Part shown: in pieces, positions 24,871-33,653 of the stretch
How positions within the stretch are numbered: position 1 is the first letter of the stretch
How the letters are laid out: every line of letters starts with the position of its first letter
Assembly: GCA_035577985.1 (NCBI GenBank)
Contig: DATJZY010000022.1
Span: forward strand, 22,735 to 86,734
Length of the DNA stretch: 64,000 nucleotides
Source of the DNA: Candidatus Eisenbacteria bacterium
GTDB taxonomy: Bacteria; Desulfobacterota; Binatia; DP-6
Direction: 5' to 3'
Position numbers and translations under genes: made by a program
Notes under the pieces: model-generated
What the model saw: the letters and a program-made list of their open reading frames with translations, nothing else
Told to the model about the DNA's origin: nothing
The model's database searches: none

Positions 24871-27300
24871 ATGCGAATGAGTGGCTGGTTTCGTCAAGTT
24901 TTTCGCGGTTCCGTCGGTCTGATGTCGCTGCCGACGCTGGCGGCGTGCATCGGCGTTCTCGGCGTCACGCTGGTGGCGGCGACGCCTGCCGCAGCGGACC
25001 TCACGGCGTCGTACGACGGTACGTTGTCGATGCCGAAGATGGGTGAAGACGCGATCGCGGCCGGCGGCATCATGCAGGCCGGCGGCTCGCTCACCGGTAC
25101 GGTCGCCATCAACGCGACGACCGCCGGCGTGACGGGCCTCTACTCCGTCACCGGCTCCATCAAGGGCTCGCGCTTCAAGTTCACGGGCGCGAGCGACAAG
25201 GGCGTGACGCTCAGCTGGAAGGGCAAGGCGAGCGGCGACTCCGCGCTCAGCGGCAAGGCGAAGCTCAAGGGCACGGGCGTCCGCGCCAAGGGCTCGCTCT
25301 CGATGAGCAAGCGCGCCGACCAGCCGAACACCGATCCGCCGCAGACCTGCGACAGCGACTTCTTCACCGGGCAGGTGATGGGGCGCGTGCTCACGACCTG
25401 CGCCGGCTGCCACGTAGTGGGCGGCGCGGCCGAGCACACGACGCTTCGGATCACACTGACCGATCCGCTCGCCACGCAGGCGAGCGTCGCGCTGCACATC
25501 AACAAGGACGACCCCGATCACTCGCGCATTCTCGACAAGCCGCTCACGATCCTGCCGCACGCCGGCGGGCTGCGGCTCGTCGCAGGCAGCGAGGAGGAGG
25601 GGATCCTCCGTCAGTGGGCGCACCTCGTCGCCGCCGGCCAGCAGTGCGGCGGTCCCGCCGACACCCCGATGGTGGCGATGAACTCGACGGATCTCCTCGT
25701 GCGCGCGGCCATGGACCTCGAGGGCAAGCGCCCGGCGCCCGCGGAGCTCGACGCGATCGAGGCCAACGCGAGCAGCTACGAGTTCTTCGTCGACCAGTAC
25801 CTCCACTCGCCCGAGTTCATCGAGCGCGTGAAGGACGCCTACGACGACGCCCTCCTGGTGCGCCGCGAGGACTTCACCGACGAAGCGCGTGACGAGACCG
25901 CCGCCATCTACGGCGAGGCGCTCGAGCTGATCGCCTATATCGTCAAGAACGACCGGCCGTTCACCGAGGTCGGCACCGCCGACTACACGGTCGCGAACGA
26001 CCTCTTCCAGCGCGACATGAGCCGCATGCCGTACCAGATGGAGCCGGTCGTCGGCTCCGAGTGGCAGCCCACGCACTACCTCGATGGGCGGCCGCACGCG
26101 GGGCTGCTCTCGACGAGCGCCTTCTACGAGGTGTGGGACACGAACAACACGAACATCAACCGCCGGCGCGCGAACCGCTGGTCGATCGTGTTCCACTGCT
26201 ACAACTTCCTCGACACCCCGGTCGACGTGACCCGCAACGTCGACAACAACAACGCCGGCGCGGTGCTCTCGGCCGTGACGACGCGCTCGGACTGCAAGGC
26301 CTGCCACGATCGGCTGGATCCACTCGCCTCGTTCCTCTTCCCGACCGACAACGCGACCGGGCTGGAGGAAGGCGACGGAACGAACTTCCGCACCGACTTC
26401 TTCAACGGCAACGCCGAGCGCTGGCGCACCGCGAACAAGCGGCCGCCCGCGGTCTACGGCATGCCCGGCACGAGCCTGAAGGACATGGGGCGCCTGCTGG
26501 TCCAGGACGACAAGTTCGCGCAGTGCCAGACGCAGCGCGCCTTCCAGATGCTCTTCCTGCGCAAGCCGAAGACGGCGCACGAGATCACGCTGGCGAACCA
26601 GATCGCCGAGCAGTGGAAGACGGCGGACAACTACAACTTCCGCCAGCTCGTGAAGCGCTGGATGATGTCCGACGCGTACACGCAGCGGCCGGAGAACAAC
26701 GACCCCGACTGGGTGCGCCGCGCGTCGCCCGAGCGGCTCGAGACGCTCGTCCAGGATCTCACGGGCTTCCTCTGGACGCGGGCGCCCGAGAACGACGAGG
26801 ATGACGCCGATCCGAACTCGGATCCGCCGCGCATGGCGCCGGTGCCGCTCCTCACGACCGAGGAGAACGCGTTCAAGATCATCCTGGGCAGCATCAACGG
26901 CGTCAGCGTGACGGGCCGGTCGACGAGCCTCAACGCTTCGGTCGTCACGGTGCAGCGCAAGGTCGCGGCCATGGCTGCGGACTACGTCGTGACGAACGAC
27001 CTCCTCCTGCCCGACGGGCAGCGCAAGCTCCTGAACGGCGTCACGGGCGCCGAGGATCCGGCGACGAGCGAGGCCACGATCCGCGCGGCCATCGCCGCCA
27101 TCTCGCGGCGCCTCTACGGCGACACGGTCGACCCCAACGGGTCGGACGTCAGCAACTGGTTCCAGCTCTACCGCAATCTCTACGCAGATCAGTCGCAGGC
27201 CGGCACGGGCAGCGGCCAGGTGCCCGGCACGCAGGGCGTGCGCGCGTGGCGCGGCCTGCTCGTGGCGATGCTGCGCAGCCCGAAGATCGTCATCTACTAG
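24871..27300 (+). CDS. Exported haem-motif protein, DUF1588/DUF1592-like, partner of DUF1501
   Basis: 809 residues from ATG 24871. A signal (about 20-45) is followed by an accessory domain (about 46-150; TASYDGTLSMPK...GSLTGTV, GKAKLKGTGVRAKGSL). The main part has two CXXCH haem c motifs: CAGCH (about 177) and CKACH (about 473). The second lies in TRSDCKACHDRLDPLASFLFP, which matches the DUF1588-like 'C..CH..mdP.g...' motif, and 'QTQRAFQMLFLRKP' matches the following DUF1585-like region. Such genes regularly precede DUF1501 genes, as here (31 bases downstream). Electron transfer in the periplasm is likely; the substrate is unknown. Confidence 0.8.
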   Translation: MRMSGWFRQVFRGSVGLMSLPTLAACIGVLGVTLVAATPAAADLTASYDGTLSMPKMGEDAIAAGGIMQAGGSLTGTVAINATTAGVTGLYSVTGSIKGSRFKFTGASDKGVTLSWKGKASGDSALSGKAKLKGTGVRAKGSLSMSKRADQPNTDPPQTCDSDFFTGQVMGRVLTTCAGCHVVGGAAEHTTLRITLTDPLATQASVALHINKDDPDHSRILDKPLTILPHAGGLRLVAGSEEEGILRQWAHLVAAGQQCGGPADTPMVAMNSTDLLVRAAMDLEGKRPAPAELDAIEANASSYEFFVDQYLHSPEFIERVKDAYDDALLVRREDFTDEARDETAAIYGEALELIAYIVKNDRPFTEVGTADYTVANDLFQRDMSRMPYQMEPVVGSEWQPTHYLDGRPHAGLLSTSAFYEVWDTNNTNINRRRANRWSIVFHCYNFLDTPVDVTRNVDNNNAGAVLSAVTTRSDCKACHDRLDPLASFLFPTDNATGLEEGDGTNFRTDFFNGNAERWRTANKRPPAVYGMPGTSLKDMGRLLVQDDKFAQCQTQRAFQMLFLRKPKTAHEITLANQIAEQWKTADNYNFRQLVKRWMMSDAYTQRPENNDPDWVRRASPERLETLVQDLTGFLWTRAPENDEDDADPNSDPPRMAPVPLLTTEENAFKIILGSINGVSVTGRSTSLNASVVTVQRKVAAMAADYVVTNDLLLPDGQRKLLNGVTGAEDPATSEATIRAAIAAISRRLYGDTVDPNGSDVSNWFQLYRNLYADQSQAGTGSGQVPGTQGVRAWRGLLVAMLRSPKIVIY

Positions 27301-27331
27301 ACCAATCGTGCGCGACGAAAGGGAACGAGCC

Positions 27332-28621
27332 ATGTGGACGTGGAAAGAGGCAATGACGAGGCGTAGCGTGCTGCAGCTCGGGCTCTCCACTGCGGCCCTC
27401 ATGACGATGCCCCCCTTGCGGTGGCTCGCCAACGCCGACCCCCTGCACCCGCACTTTCTGGTCATGCTGATCGCCGACGGCGGCTGGGATCCGACCCAGG
27501 CGCTCGACGTGCACGACCCGCTCGACATGACGGACGGCGTCGACGTCGACGTGCCCCAGGCGATCTCGGGGCTGCCCCCGTCGCAGATCGCGACCGCCGG
27601 CGGCATCACCTACATGTCGAATCCGACGACCCGGCCCAACGTCGACACCTTCTTCAACACCTGGGCGAGCAAGACCGCGGTCGTGAACGGCATCGGGACC
27701 CGCTCGACGTCGCACGACCAGAGCCGGCAGCTCGTCCTCACGGGCTACCTCGATCCGACGCGCGCCGACTTCGCGGTGATGGCGGCGCACAAGAACGGCA
27801 CCGACATGCCGCTGCCCCACCTCCTTCTCTCGGGGCAGAGCTTCGGTGGCCAGTTCGCCGGCCTCTCCGGACGCCTCGGCGGCCAGATGGGCACGGCGAT
27901 CGCGTACAACCGCGTGGGCACGAACAGCGCCCTCGCGGTCTCCGCGCTCGGCGAGGCATACGTCCAACAGGCGCTCGAGTGGGAACGCCTCCACGCGGAG
28001 GCGGGTCCCTCGAGCGCCGTCAGCGGCAAGCTCGAGGCCTACCACGACGCCAACGGCCGCGCGGACAAGCTCACGCGGCTCGCCGGCGCCCTCAGCCTCA
28101 ACCAGAACAGCGGCCAGCAGCTCGCGACCTCGCTCGGCAACGCGTTCAAGAGCGGCCTCACGACGAGCGTCACGGTGAACCCGTTCGGCGGCTTCGACAC
28201 GCACACCGACAACACCCAGCAGAACAACAGCTGGGACCGCGTCTTCAGCTACGTGAACGGGCTGGTGACCGGGCTCTCGACCCAGTCGGGTCTGCTCGCA
28301 CCGAGCCTCCTCGACGAGACGACCGTCGTCGTCTGCTCCGAGTTCGGCCGCACGCCCCAGCTGAACGGCGACAACGGGAAGGACCATCACCCGTGGACGT
28401 CGATGCTGATCGTCGGCAAGGGCGTGCGGGGCGGCGTGTCGCTCGGGATGACCGACAGCACGCAGGAAGGCGTCAAGGTCAACTTCTCGACCGGCGCGCC
28501 CGACAACGGCGGCATGATCCTCGACGTCACGAACATGGTGGCGGGGCTCGTGACCCTCATGGGCGCGAACTCCTCGGACTATCTCCCGACGGTGACGCCG
28601 TTCACCGCCATGATCGCCTGA
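27332..28621 (+). CDS. DUF1501 family protein (Tat-exported, sulfatase/alkaline-phosphatase-like fold)
   Basis: 429 residues from ATG 27332, with ribosome site AAGGGAA. The N-terminus has a twin-arginine signal (TRRSVLQLGLSTAALM). Family marks are HFLVMLIADGGWD near the start of the mature protein, SHDQSRQLVLTG, FGGFDTHTDNTQQN, and VVVCSEFGRTPQLNG...DHHPWTSMLIVGKGV, which carry the conserved metal-like His/Asp residues. DUF1501 proteins are thought to be alkaline-phosphatase-superfamily hydrolases and are nearly always paired with a DUF1592/1800-type gene, as here. The activity is unknown. The next gene starts 16 bases later on the same strand. Confidence 0.9.
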   Translation: MWTWKEAMTRRSVLQLGLSTAALMTMPPLRWLANADPLHPHFLVMLIADGGWDPTQALDVHDPLDMTDGVDVDVPQAISGLPPSQIATAGGITYMSNPTTRPNVDTFFNTWASKTAVVNGIGTRSTSHDQSRQLVLTGYLDPTRADFAVMAAHKNGTDMPLPHLLLSGQSFGGQFAGLSGRLGGQMGTAIAYNRVGTNSALAVSALGEAYVQQALEWERLHAEAGPSSAVSGKLEAYHDANGRADKLTRLAGALSLNQNSGQQLATSLGNAFKSGLTTSVTVNPFGGFDTHTDNTQQNNSWDRVFSYVNGLVTGLSTQSGLLAPSLLDETTVVVCSEFGRTPQLNGDNGKDHHPWTSMLIVGKGVRGGVSLGMTDSTQEGVKVNFSTGAPDNGGMILDVTNMVAGLVTLMGANSSDYLPTVTPFTAMIA

Positions 28622-28637
28622 AGAAGGCGCCCCCGCC

Positions 28638-30869
28638 GTGTCCCGTCGCTTCCACCAGTCGCTCGCGCTCGCCCTCGCACTTGCAAGTGCGGGGGCGCCG
28701 CGCATTGCTCGCGCCGTGCTCGACACCCCAGGGTTCCGCGCAGTAGCCGTCGCGCAGACCGCCTATCCGATCTCGGCGATCGCCGTCGCCCCCGACGGCC
28801 GGATGTTCGCCGCCATCCAGGCCCTCGGCCAGACGTCGGGCACGACGCCCGGCACGGCCGAGATCCGCGTCTTCTCCAACTACAAGTCGGCCGACGGCTC
28901 GACGCTCGACACCGGCGCGGTGTGGGCGACGATCGACGGCGTGCGCGCCACGACGAACGAGGAAGGCGTCCTCGGCATCGCGCTCGCCCCCGACTTCGCG
29001 AGCTCGAAGCTCGTCTACGTCTACCTCACGACGAACGACGAGACCGTCAACCAGCACATCCGCGTCTACCACGAGAACGACCAGGGCACGGGCGACCTCC
29101 AAGGCGTCGTGCAGACGTCGCTCGAGCCGCCCACCGAGTCGACCACCCGCAACGGCGGGCACATGGCGTTCGGCGTCGACGGCTGCCTGCTCGCCAGCAT
29201 CGGCGACAACGGCAGCGGCAACCGCTGGAACGCCCAGCTCTTCAGCGGCACCGACCCGATCCAGGGCACCGAGAACACCGCCCTCTGCACGAACGTCTGC
29301 CTCGGCGCGTCGGAGTACCCGGCGCGCACCGTCATGAACAACGGCGCGCCGAACTTCGCGGGCAAGGTGCTGCGGATGGAGGTGCAGGGCGCCGCGGCGG
29401 CCGTCCCGGCCCCCGGCAATCCGTTCTCGGGTGCGCCGTTCGTCTACGGCACGGGTCTGCGCAATCCCGCCGGCGTCGCCGTGCATCCGCTGACCGGCCA
29501 GGTCTACGTCACCGACCGCAGCGACACGCTGCAGGCCGAGATCGACCTCGTCTCGTCCGGGAGCAACCAGGGCTGGCCCTGCCTCGAAGGCGCCGGCGTT
29601 GCGAGCTCGGGCGTTGCCGGATGCCTCTCGGGGCACCCGGCGAGCGACGTCTATGCGAACCATTCGACGTGGGCCCACCCCATCGTCGCGCACACGGGCA
29701 ACCCGGTCGTGAGCGGGGTCACCGCCTACACCGGTCTCGCCTACCCCGACCAGTTCTACGGCGACGTCTTCTATCTGCTGCGCGACAGCGCGCGGATCTA
29801 CCGCATCGACCTCCAGCCGCCGTGCTTCATGCCGTCGGGCACCGAGCTCGCGCCGCTCATCTTCCACGACTCGAACAACGACAACGACTTCCGCGCCATC
29901 TACGACATCGACGGCGACGGCGACTTCGACACCATCAACCTGCAGGTGCTGACGGCGATCACGCAGGGCCCGAGCCCGATCGGCAAGGACACCCTCTACG
30001 TCGCGGGCAAGCAGGGCACCGGCTTCACCGACGACTCGGTCGTCTATCGGATCGAGTACGCGACCACCTACACGCCGTACTCCGGTCCGACGGGCCGCGT
30101 GCCCGACAGCTGCTTCGCCGGCATCGACAACCCGTTCGCGCATCCCGCGTGCCTCAGCGCCGGCGGTCCGTGCCAGGGCCAGCCCGACGGGACGTCGTGC
30201 GACGACGGCAACACCTGCAACGGCAACGAGACGTGTCAGGGCGGCGTCTGCCAGCATGGCTCCAACGCCGCCGACGGCACGGGCTGCGCGGCCGTGGACG
30301 GCTGCCACGCGGCGGGGTCGTGCTCGGGCGGAGCCTGCGTCACCGGTCCCGCGCTGCCCGACGGCACGCCGTGCCCCGACGGCGACGCCTGCAACGGTAC
30401 GGAGACCTGCGCCGCCGGCGTCTGTCAGGCGGCGGCCGTCGCCGCGCCGCAGGCGCTCAACGTGAACTCGATCGTCATGAAGGGCGGTGGGATCACCGTC
30501 AGCGGCGAGGTATTCCCCTCGGCGCCGATGGCGCTCTCGACGACGGACGACGTCGTGCTCACCGTCGACAACGGCCCGCTGCTCTTCTCGAGCACGCTCA
30601 CCCACCCCGAGACCGACACGCGGTGGCTGAAGTCGAAGCCTCCCATCCTCTTCAAGTACAAGGACGCCTCCGGCAGCGCCGGTGGCCTGAAGCAGCTCCA
30701 GCTGAAGCAGCACGGCTCTGCCTTCGCGCTCAAGGCGAAGGGCAAGAACAACCAGCTGCTGACGTTCGGCGGCGGTGGGATCGCCGCCAAGCTGGTGCTC
30801 GGCAACCAGTGCTACTCCGCGTCGGTCACCTGCTCGAAGAAGGGCAAGGGCTTCCGCTGCACACCCTGA
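28638..30869 (+). CDS. Secreted PQQ-type glucose/sorbosone dehydrogenase-like protein with Cys-rich repeats
   Basis: 743 residues from a GTG at 28638. Signal peptide (1-26), GSDH propeller (about 30-480; NEEGVLGIALAPDF, NGGHMAFGVDGCLLASIGDNGSG, YGTGLRNPAGVAVHPLTGQVYVTDRSD, NQGWPCLEG, YRI), then Cys-rich repeats (about 505-600; GTSCDDGNTCNGNETCQGG, GTPCPDGDACNGTETCAAG) and a C-terminal accessory domain (about 610-743; KPPILFKYKDASGSAGGLKQLQLKQ.. KAKGKNNQLL) that reappears in other genes here. It sits 16 bases after the DUF1501 gene, so the trio 24871-30869 is probably one operon for a periplasmic oxidation system. Confidence 0.85.
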   Translation: MSRRFHQSLALALALASAGAPRIARAVLDTPGFRAVAVAQTAYPISAIAVAPDGRMFAAIQALGQTSGTTPGTAEIRVFSNYKSADGSTLDTGAVWATIDGVRATTNEEGVLGIALAPDFASSKLVYVYLTTNDETVNQHIRVYHENDQGTGDLQGVVQTSLEPPTESTTRNGGHMAFGVDGCLLASIGDNGSGNRWNAQLFSGTDPIQGTENTALCTNVCLGASEYPARTVMNNGAPNFAGKVLRMEVQGAAAAVPAPGNPFSGAPFVYGTGLRNPAGVAVHPLTGQVYVTDRSDTLQAEIDLVSSGSNQGWPCLEGAGVASSGVAGCLSGHPASDVYANHSTWAHPIVAHTGNPVVSGVTAYTGLAYPDQFYGDVFYLLRDSARIYRIDLQPPCFMPSGTELAPLIFHDSNNDNDFRAIYDIDGDGDFDTINLQVLTAITQGPSPIGKDTLYVAGKQGTGFTDDSVVYRIEYATTYTPYSGPTGRVPDSCFAGIDNPFAHPACLSAGGPCQGQPDGTSCDDGNTCNGNETCQGGVCQHGSNAADGTGCAAVDGCHAAGSCSGGACVTGPALPDGTPCPDGDACNGTETCAAGVCQAAAVAAPQALNVNSIVMKGGGITVSGEVFPSAPMALSTTDDVVLTVDNGPLLFSSTLTHPETDTRWLKSKPPILFKYKDASGSAGGLKQLQLKQHGSAFALKAKGKNNQLLTFGGGGIAAKLVLGNQCYSASVTCSKKGKGFRCTP

Positions 30870-31028
30870 GGCCGGCCGGCGCGGTGGCGTAGCGAGACGA
30901 TACGATCGTTTCGCGCCGACCCGGGCCGCCCCGCCGGAACTGCCCGTCCCGACTGGAGGATCCGCCCGGGAACCTCCGGCACGCCGCTCGCATCCAAGGA
31001 GCCGAGGTCAGGCGTAAGACGAGTAGGA

Positions 31029-31694
31029 ATGCAGCCCCAGGGTGACAAGGGTAGCTGGACGGGAGGGCTCGGCAGGTTGCGAGCCCTCGGGAGTGAGCTC
31101 TCCGCCCTCGCCGGGGTCGTCGGCGCCCTCCCCTGGCGGTCGCTCGCGAGCGACACGCTCGACGACGCGGGCCTCCATCCGGTCCCCGTCGTGCTCGTCC
31201 ATGGGATCCTCGGCGATCCCACGAACTTCAGCGCCCTCCGCCGCCACCTCGGGCGCCACGGCATCCGGCGCTTCTCGAGCTTCGCCTACCGCCCCCGCCT
31301 CGACTATCAGCGGCTCGCGGGCGACCTGCACGAGCACGTCGAGGTCGTGTGCCGTGCGACCGCCGCCGCTCAGGTCGACGTCGTCGCGCACAGCCTGGGC
31401 GGTCTCGCCGCGCGCTACTTCATGCAGACGGGCGGCACGCACCTCGTGCGCCGGCTCGTGACGCTCGGCACGCCCTACCTCGCGTACGCGAACCCCTCGC
31501 AGGAGCTCGCCGTGTTCGCCGCGAACGACGCGCTGGTCCCGCCACCCGTCGACCGCGCGCGCCGCCGCATGCGCATCATCGACGCGTGCGGGCACCTGGG
31601 CCTCCTCACCGACGAGCGGGCGCTCGGCGCGGTCGCGCGCTACCTCACGCGACCCCGTGCCCTCGCCGGCCGCGTGGCTGAGCTGGCTGCGTAA
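31029..31694 (+). CDS. Alpha/beta-hydrolase, triacylglycerol-lipase-like
   Basis: 221 residues. Compact lipase core: VVLVHGILGDPTNF (oxyanion His58-Gly59), nucleophile Ser122 in VAHSLGGLAARY, and candidate acid and His in the last third (ANDALVPP and CGHLGLLTD). No clear Sec signal is seen, although the first 45 residues contain a mildly hydrophobic stretch. It resembles the LipA/EstA-type lipases that act with DUF676-like folds. It precedes the cytochrome/GTP-cyclohydrolase/creatininase cassette by 61 bases on the same strand and may be co-transcribed with it. Confidence 0.82.
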   Translation: MQPQGDKGSWTGGLGRLRALGSELSALAGVVGALPWRSLASDTLDDAGLHPVPVVLVHGILGDPTNFSALRRHLGRHGIRRFSSFAYRPRLDYQRLAGDLHEHVEVVCRATAAAQVDVVAHSLGGLAARYFMQTGGTHLVRRLVTLGTPYLAYANPSQELAVFAANDALVPPPVDRARRRMRIIDACGHLGLLTDERALGAVARYLTRPRALAGRVAELAA

Positions 31695-31755
31695 AGCCGT
31701 CGCGCCCGGCGCGCCGGGTCGCCTCCCCTGGCGTCTTGCGATAAGCGGACTGTCG

Positions 31756-32568
31756 ATGCGATGGCCTCTCGCCGCGGCGCTCGCGCTCATCGCGTCGACC
31801 GGCGGCGCCGCGACGCTCGAGTTCCTGCGCGACGGCACCGTGGTGCGAACGCTCGACGCCGCCGCGCTGGCGCAGACGTGCAAACCGCGCACGATCGAGC
31901 TCGACGATCCGTACTACGAGGCGCGCAAGCGTTTCCGCGCCTGCCCGCTCGCGGCGGTCTTCGAGGCCGGATTCGGCAAACCGCCGGGTCGGCTCGAGGG
32001 CGAAGACGTCGTGTTCCGCGCCGCCGACGGCTACGCCAAGGTCTCGACGCCGGCGCGCGCCGGAGAGGACGGCGGGTTCGTCGCGTTCGCCGAGGTCGAT
32101 CGCCCGAGCGGCTTCGCGCCGATGGGCCGGCAGGCGCTCGATCCGGGGCCCTTCTACGTCGTGTGGACGAAGCCCGCGCAGCGCGACACGCACCGCTATC
32201 CCTGGCCGTATCAGCTGGTCGCGATCGAGCTGACGAACGTCCGCGCCCGCTATCCACACACGGTGCCCGCCGGGCTTCCCGAGTCGGACCCCGCGTGGCA
32301 CGGCTACGCCATCTTTCGCAGCGAGTGCATGGCGTGCCACGCCATCAACCGCGAGGGCGGGACGGTCGGGCCGGACTTGAACGTCCCGCGCTCGATCGTC
32401 GAATACCGGCCCGTGGATCAGATGAAGGCGTACATCAGGAACCCCGCCACCTTCCGATACGGCAACATGCCGGCGCACGAGCATCTCTCGGCGGCGGACC
32501 TGGACGCGCTGGTCGCGTACTTCGACGCCATGAAGGACCGCAAGCACGACCCCGGGGCGGGACGATGA
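31756..32568 (+). CDS. Exported c-type cytochrome with N-terminal molybdopterin-oxidoreductase-like domain
   Basis: 270 residues from ATG 31756. A signal peptide (1-19) precedes a domain of about 140 residues (LEFLRDGTVVRTLD, DVVFRAADGYAKVSTPA, GPFYVVWTKP) that looks like the sulfite-oxidase-type molybdopterin fold without its cofactor Cys, and a C-terminal cytochrome c segment with CMACH (191-195) and a candidate axial Met in YGNMPAHEHL. It should be a periplasmic electron-transfer protein. The stop overlaps the ATG of the next gene by four bases (ATGA at 32565), tying it translationally to a cytosolic GTP-cyclohydrolase-like gene, an unusual pairing. Confidence 0.8.
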   Translation: MRWPLAAALALIASTGGAATLEFLRDGTVVRTLDAAALAQTCKPRTIELDDPYYEARKRFRACPLAAVFEAGFGKPPGRLEGEDVVFRAADGYAKVSTPARAGEDGGFVAFAEVDRPSGFAPMGRQALDPGPFYVVWTKPAQRDTHRYPWPYQLVAIELTNVRARYPHTVPAGLPESDPAWHGYAIFRSECMACHAINREGGTVGPDLNVPRSIVEYRPVDQMKAYIRNPATFRYGNMPAHEHLSAADLDALVAYFDAMKDRKHDPGAGR

Positions 32569-33653
32569 GCCTCGGCCGCGACGGCATGCTGGTCGCGACC
32601 GGCGGGGAGACGATCGCGACCCGCCACGGCGACTTCGTCGTGCACGCGTTCCACAACTGCACGACGGGCCAGCCGGCGCTCGCCGTCACGCACGGCGATC
32701 TCCACGCGCACGGGCCGCTCCTCGCCCGCGTGCACTCGTCCTGCATCACGAGCGAGGTGTACGGCGCCTGCGACTGCGACTGTGCCGAGCAGCTCGATGC
32801 GGCGCTGGCGCACATCGCAGCGCGCGGGCGCGGAGCCCTCTTCTATCTCATGCAGGAGGGGCGCGGCGCGGGCTTCATCGCCAAGGCGCTCGACCGGATG
32901 CTCGTCCAGGCGAGCCGGAACCGGCTCTCGACCTTCGACGCGTACGCGAAGCTCGGCCTCCCGGACGATCAGCGATCGTACGGCGAAGTGGCCGCGATGG
33001 TGCGCCTGCTCGGCATCGCGGCGCCGCTGCGCCTGCTCTCCAACAACCCGGACAAGGTCGCCGCGCTGCGGGCGGCAGGCGCGCTCGTCGACGGGACGGA
33101 GCCGATCAGGATCGACGCGTCGGCGTACAGCCAGCACTATCTGCACGCGAAGTCGCGCGCGGGCCACACCCTCGCGCGAACCGACGGCATCGACCCCGCG
33201 ACGCTGCCCGAGCCCGTCACCGTGGCGTCTCCCGAGGCGCTGCCGGCGACGCCGCGCTTCGTGCACGTGGCATCGTACCTGCTGCCGGTCCGCGCCGGCG
33301 CCGCGGCCTGGTTCCGGCTCCACGCCTACGTCGACACGGCGACGCGCCGCGAGCGCGTGGTCCTGATACACGGATCGGGCGGCGACGACGTGCTGGTCCG
33401 CGTCCAGCGCGAGACCCTGCTCGACCGGTTCCCGCTGTGCGAGCCGCGCTTTCGCCGGCGTTGGGATGCGGTCGTCGAGCGGATCGCGGCGCACGGGCGC
33501 GCCGTCGTCGTGTTCGCGGACGCCGACGAGGACGTGCGGGAGCTCGCCGGAGCGCTCGTCCGCGCCCATCTGGACCGACGACGCGCAATGCCGCTCTTCT
33601 GGCCCGACGAAGCCGACGACGAGCGGGCGCTCTGCGCCGGGATCGCGCCATGA
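32565..33653 (+). CDS. GTP cyclohydrolase II-like protein with degenerate second N-terminal half
   Basis: 362 residues against about 200 for RibA. Residues 12-210 are a GTP cyclohydrolase II: zinc Cys60, Cys71 and Cys73 (SSCITSEVYGACDC), QEGRGAGFIAK at 97-107, the LSTFDAYAKLGLPDDQRSY region with the catalytic-type Arg137, and LLSNNPDKVAAL. Residues 233-325 realign with its own first half (VLVRVQRETL..RWDAVVERIAAHGRAVVVF against LLARVHSSCI..QLDAALAHIAARGRGALFY), but the Cys ligands are replaced. It may make the diaminopyrimidine ribotide of riboflavin synthesis, or a derivative for another pathway; no other rib gene is nearby. It is coupled to both neighbours by ATGA overlaps. Confidence 0.82.
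   Translation: MSLGRDGMLVATGGETIATRHGDFVVHAFHNCTTGQPALAVTHGDLHAHGPLLARVHSSCITSEVYGACDCDCAEQLDAALAHIAARGRGALFYLMQEGRGAGFIAKALDRMLVQASRNRLSTFDAYAKLGLPDDQRSYGEVAAMVRLLGIAAPLRLLSNNPDKVAALRAAGALVDGTEPIRIDASAYSQHYLHAKSRAGHTLARTDGIDPATLPEPVTVASPEALPATPRFVHVASYLLPVRAGAAAWFRLHAYVDTATRRERVVLIHGSGGDDVLVRVQRETLLDRFPLCEPRFRRRWDAVVERIAAHGRAVVVFADADEDVRELAGALVRAHLDRRRAMPLFWPDEADDERALCAGIAP

Noticed and set aside
23091..24872. Minus-strand frame of about 590 codons opposite the P-domain gene
   Set aside because: Asp/Arg/Val-rich shadow frame of a gene with a clear signal peptide and domains.
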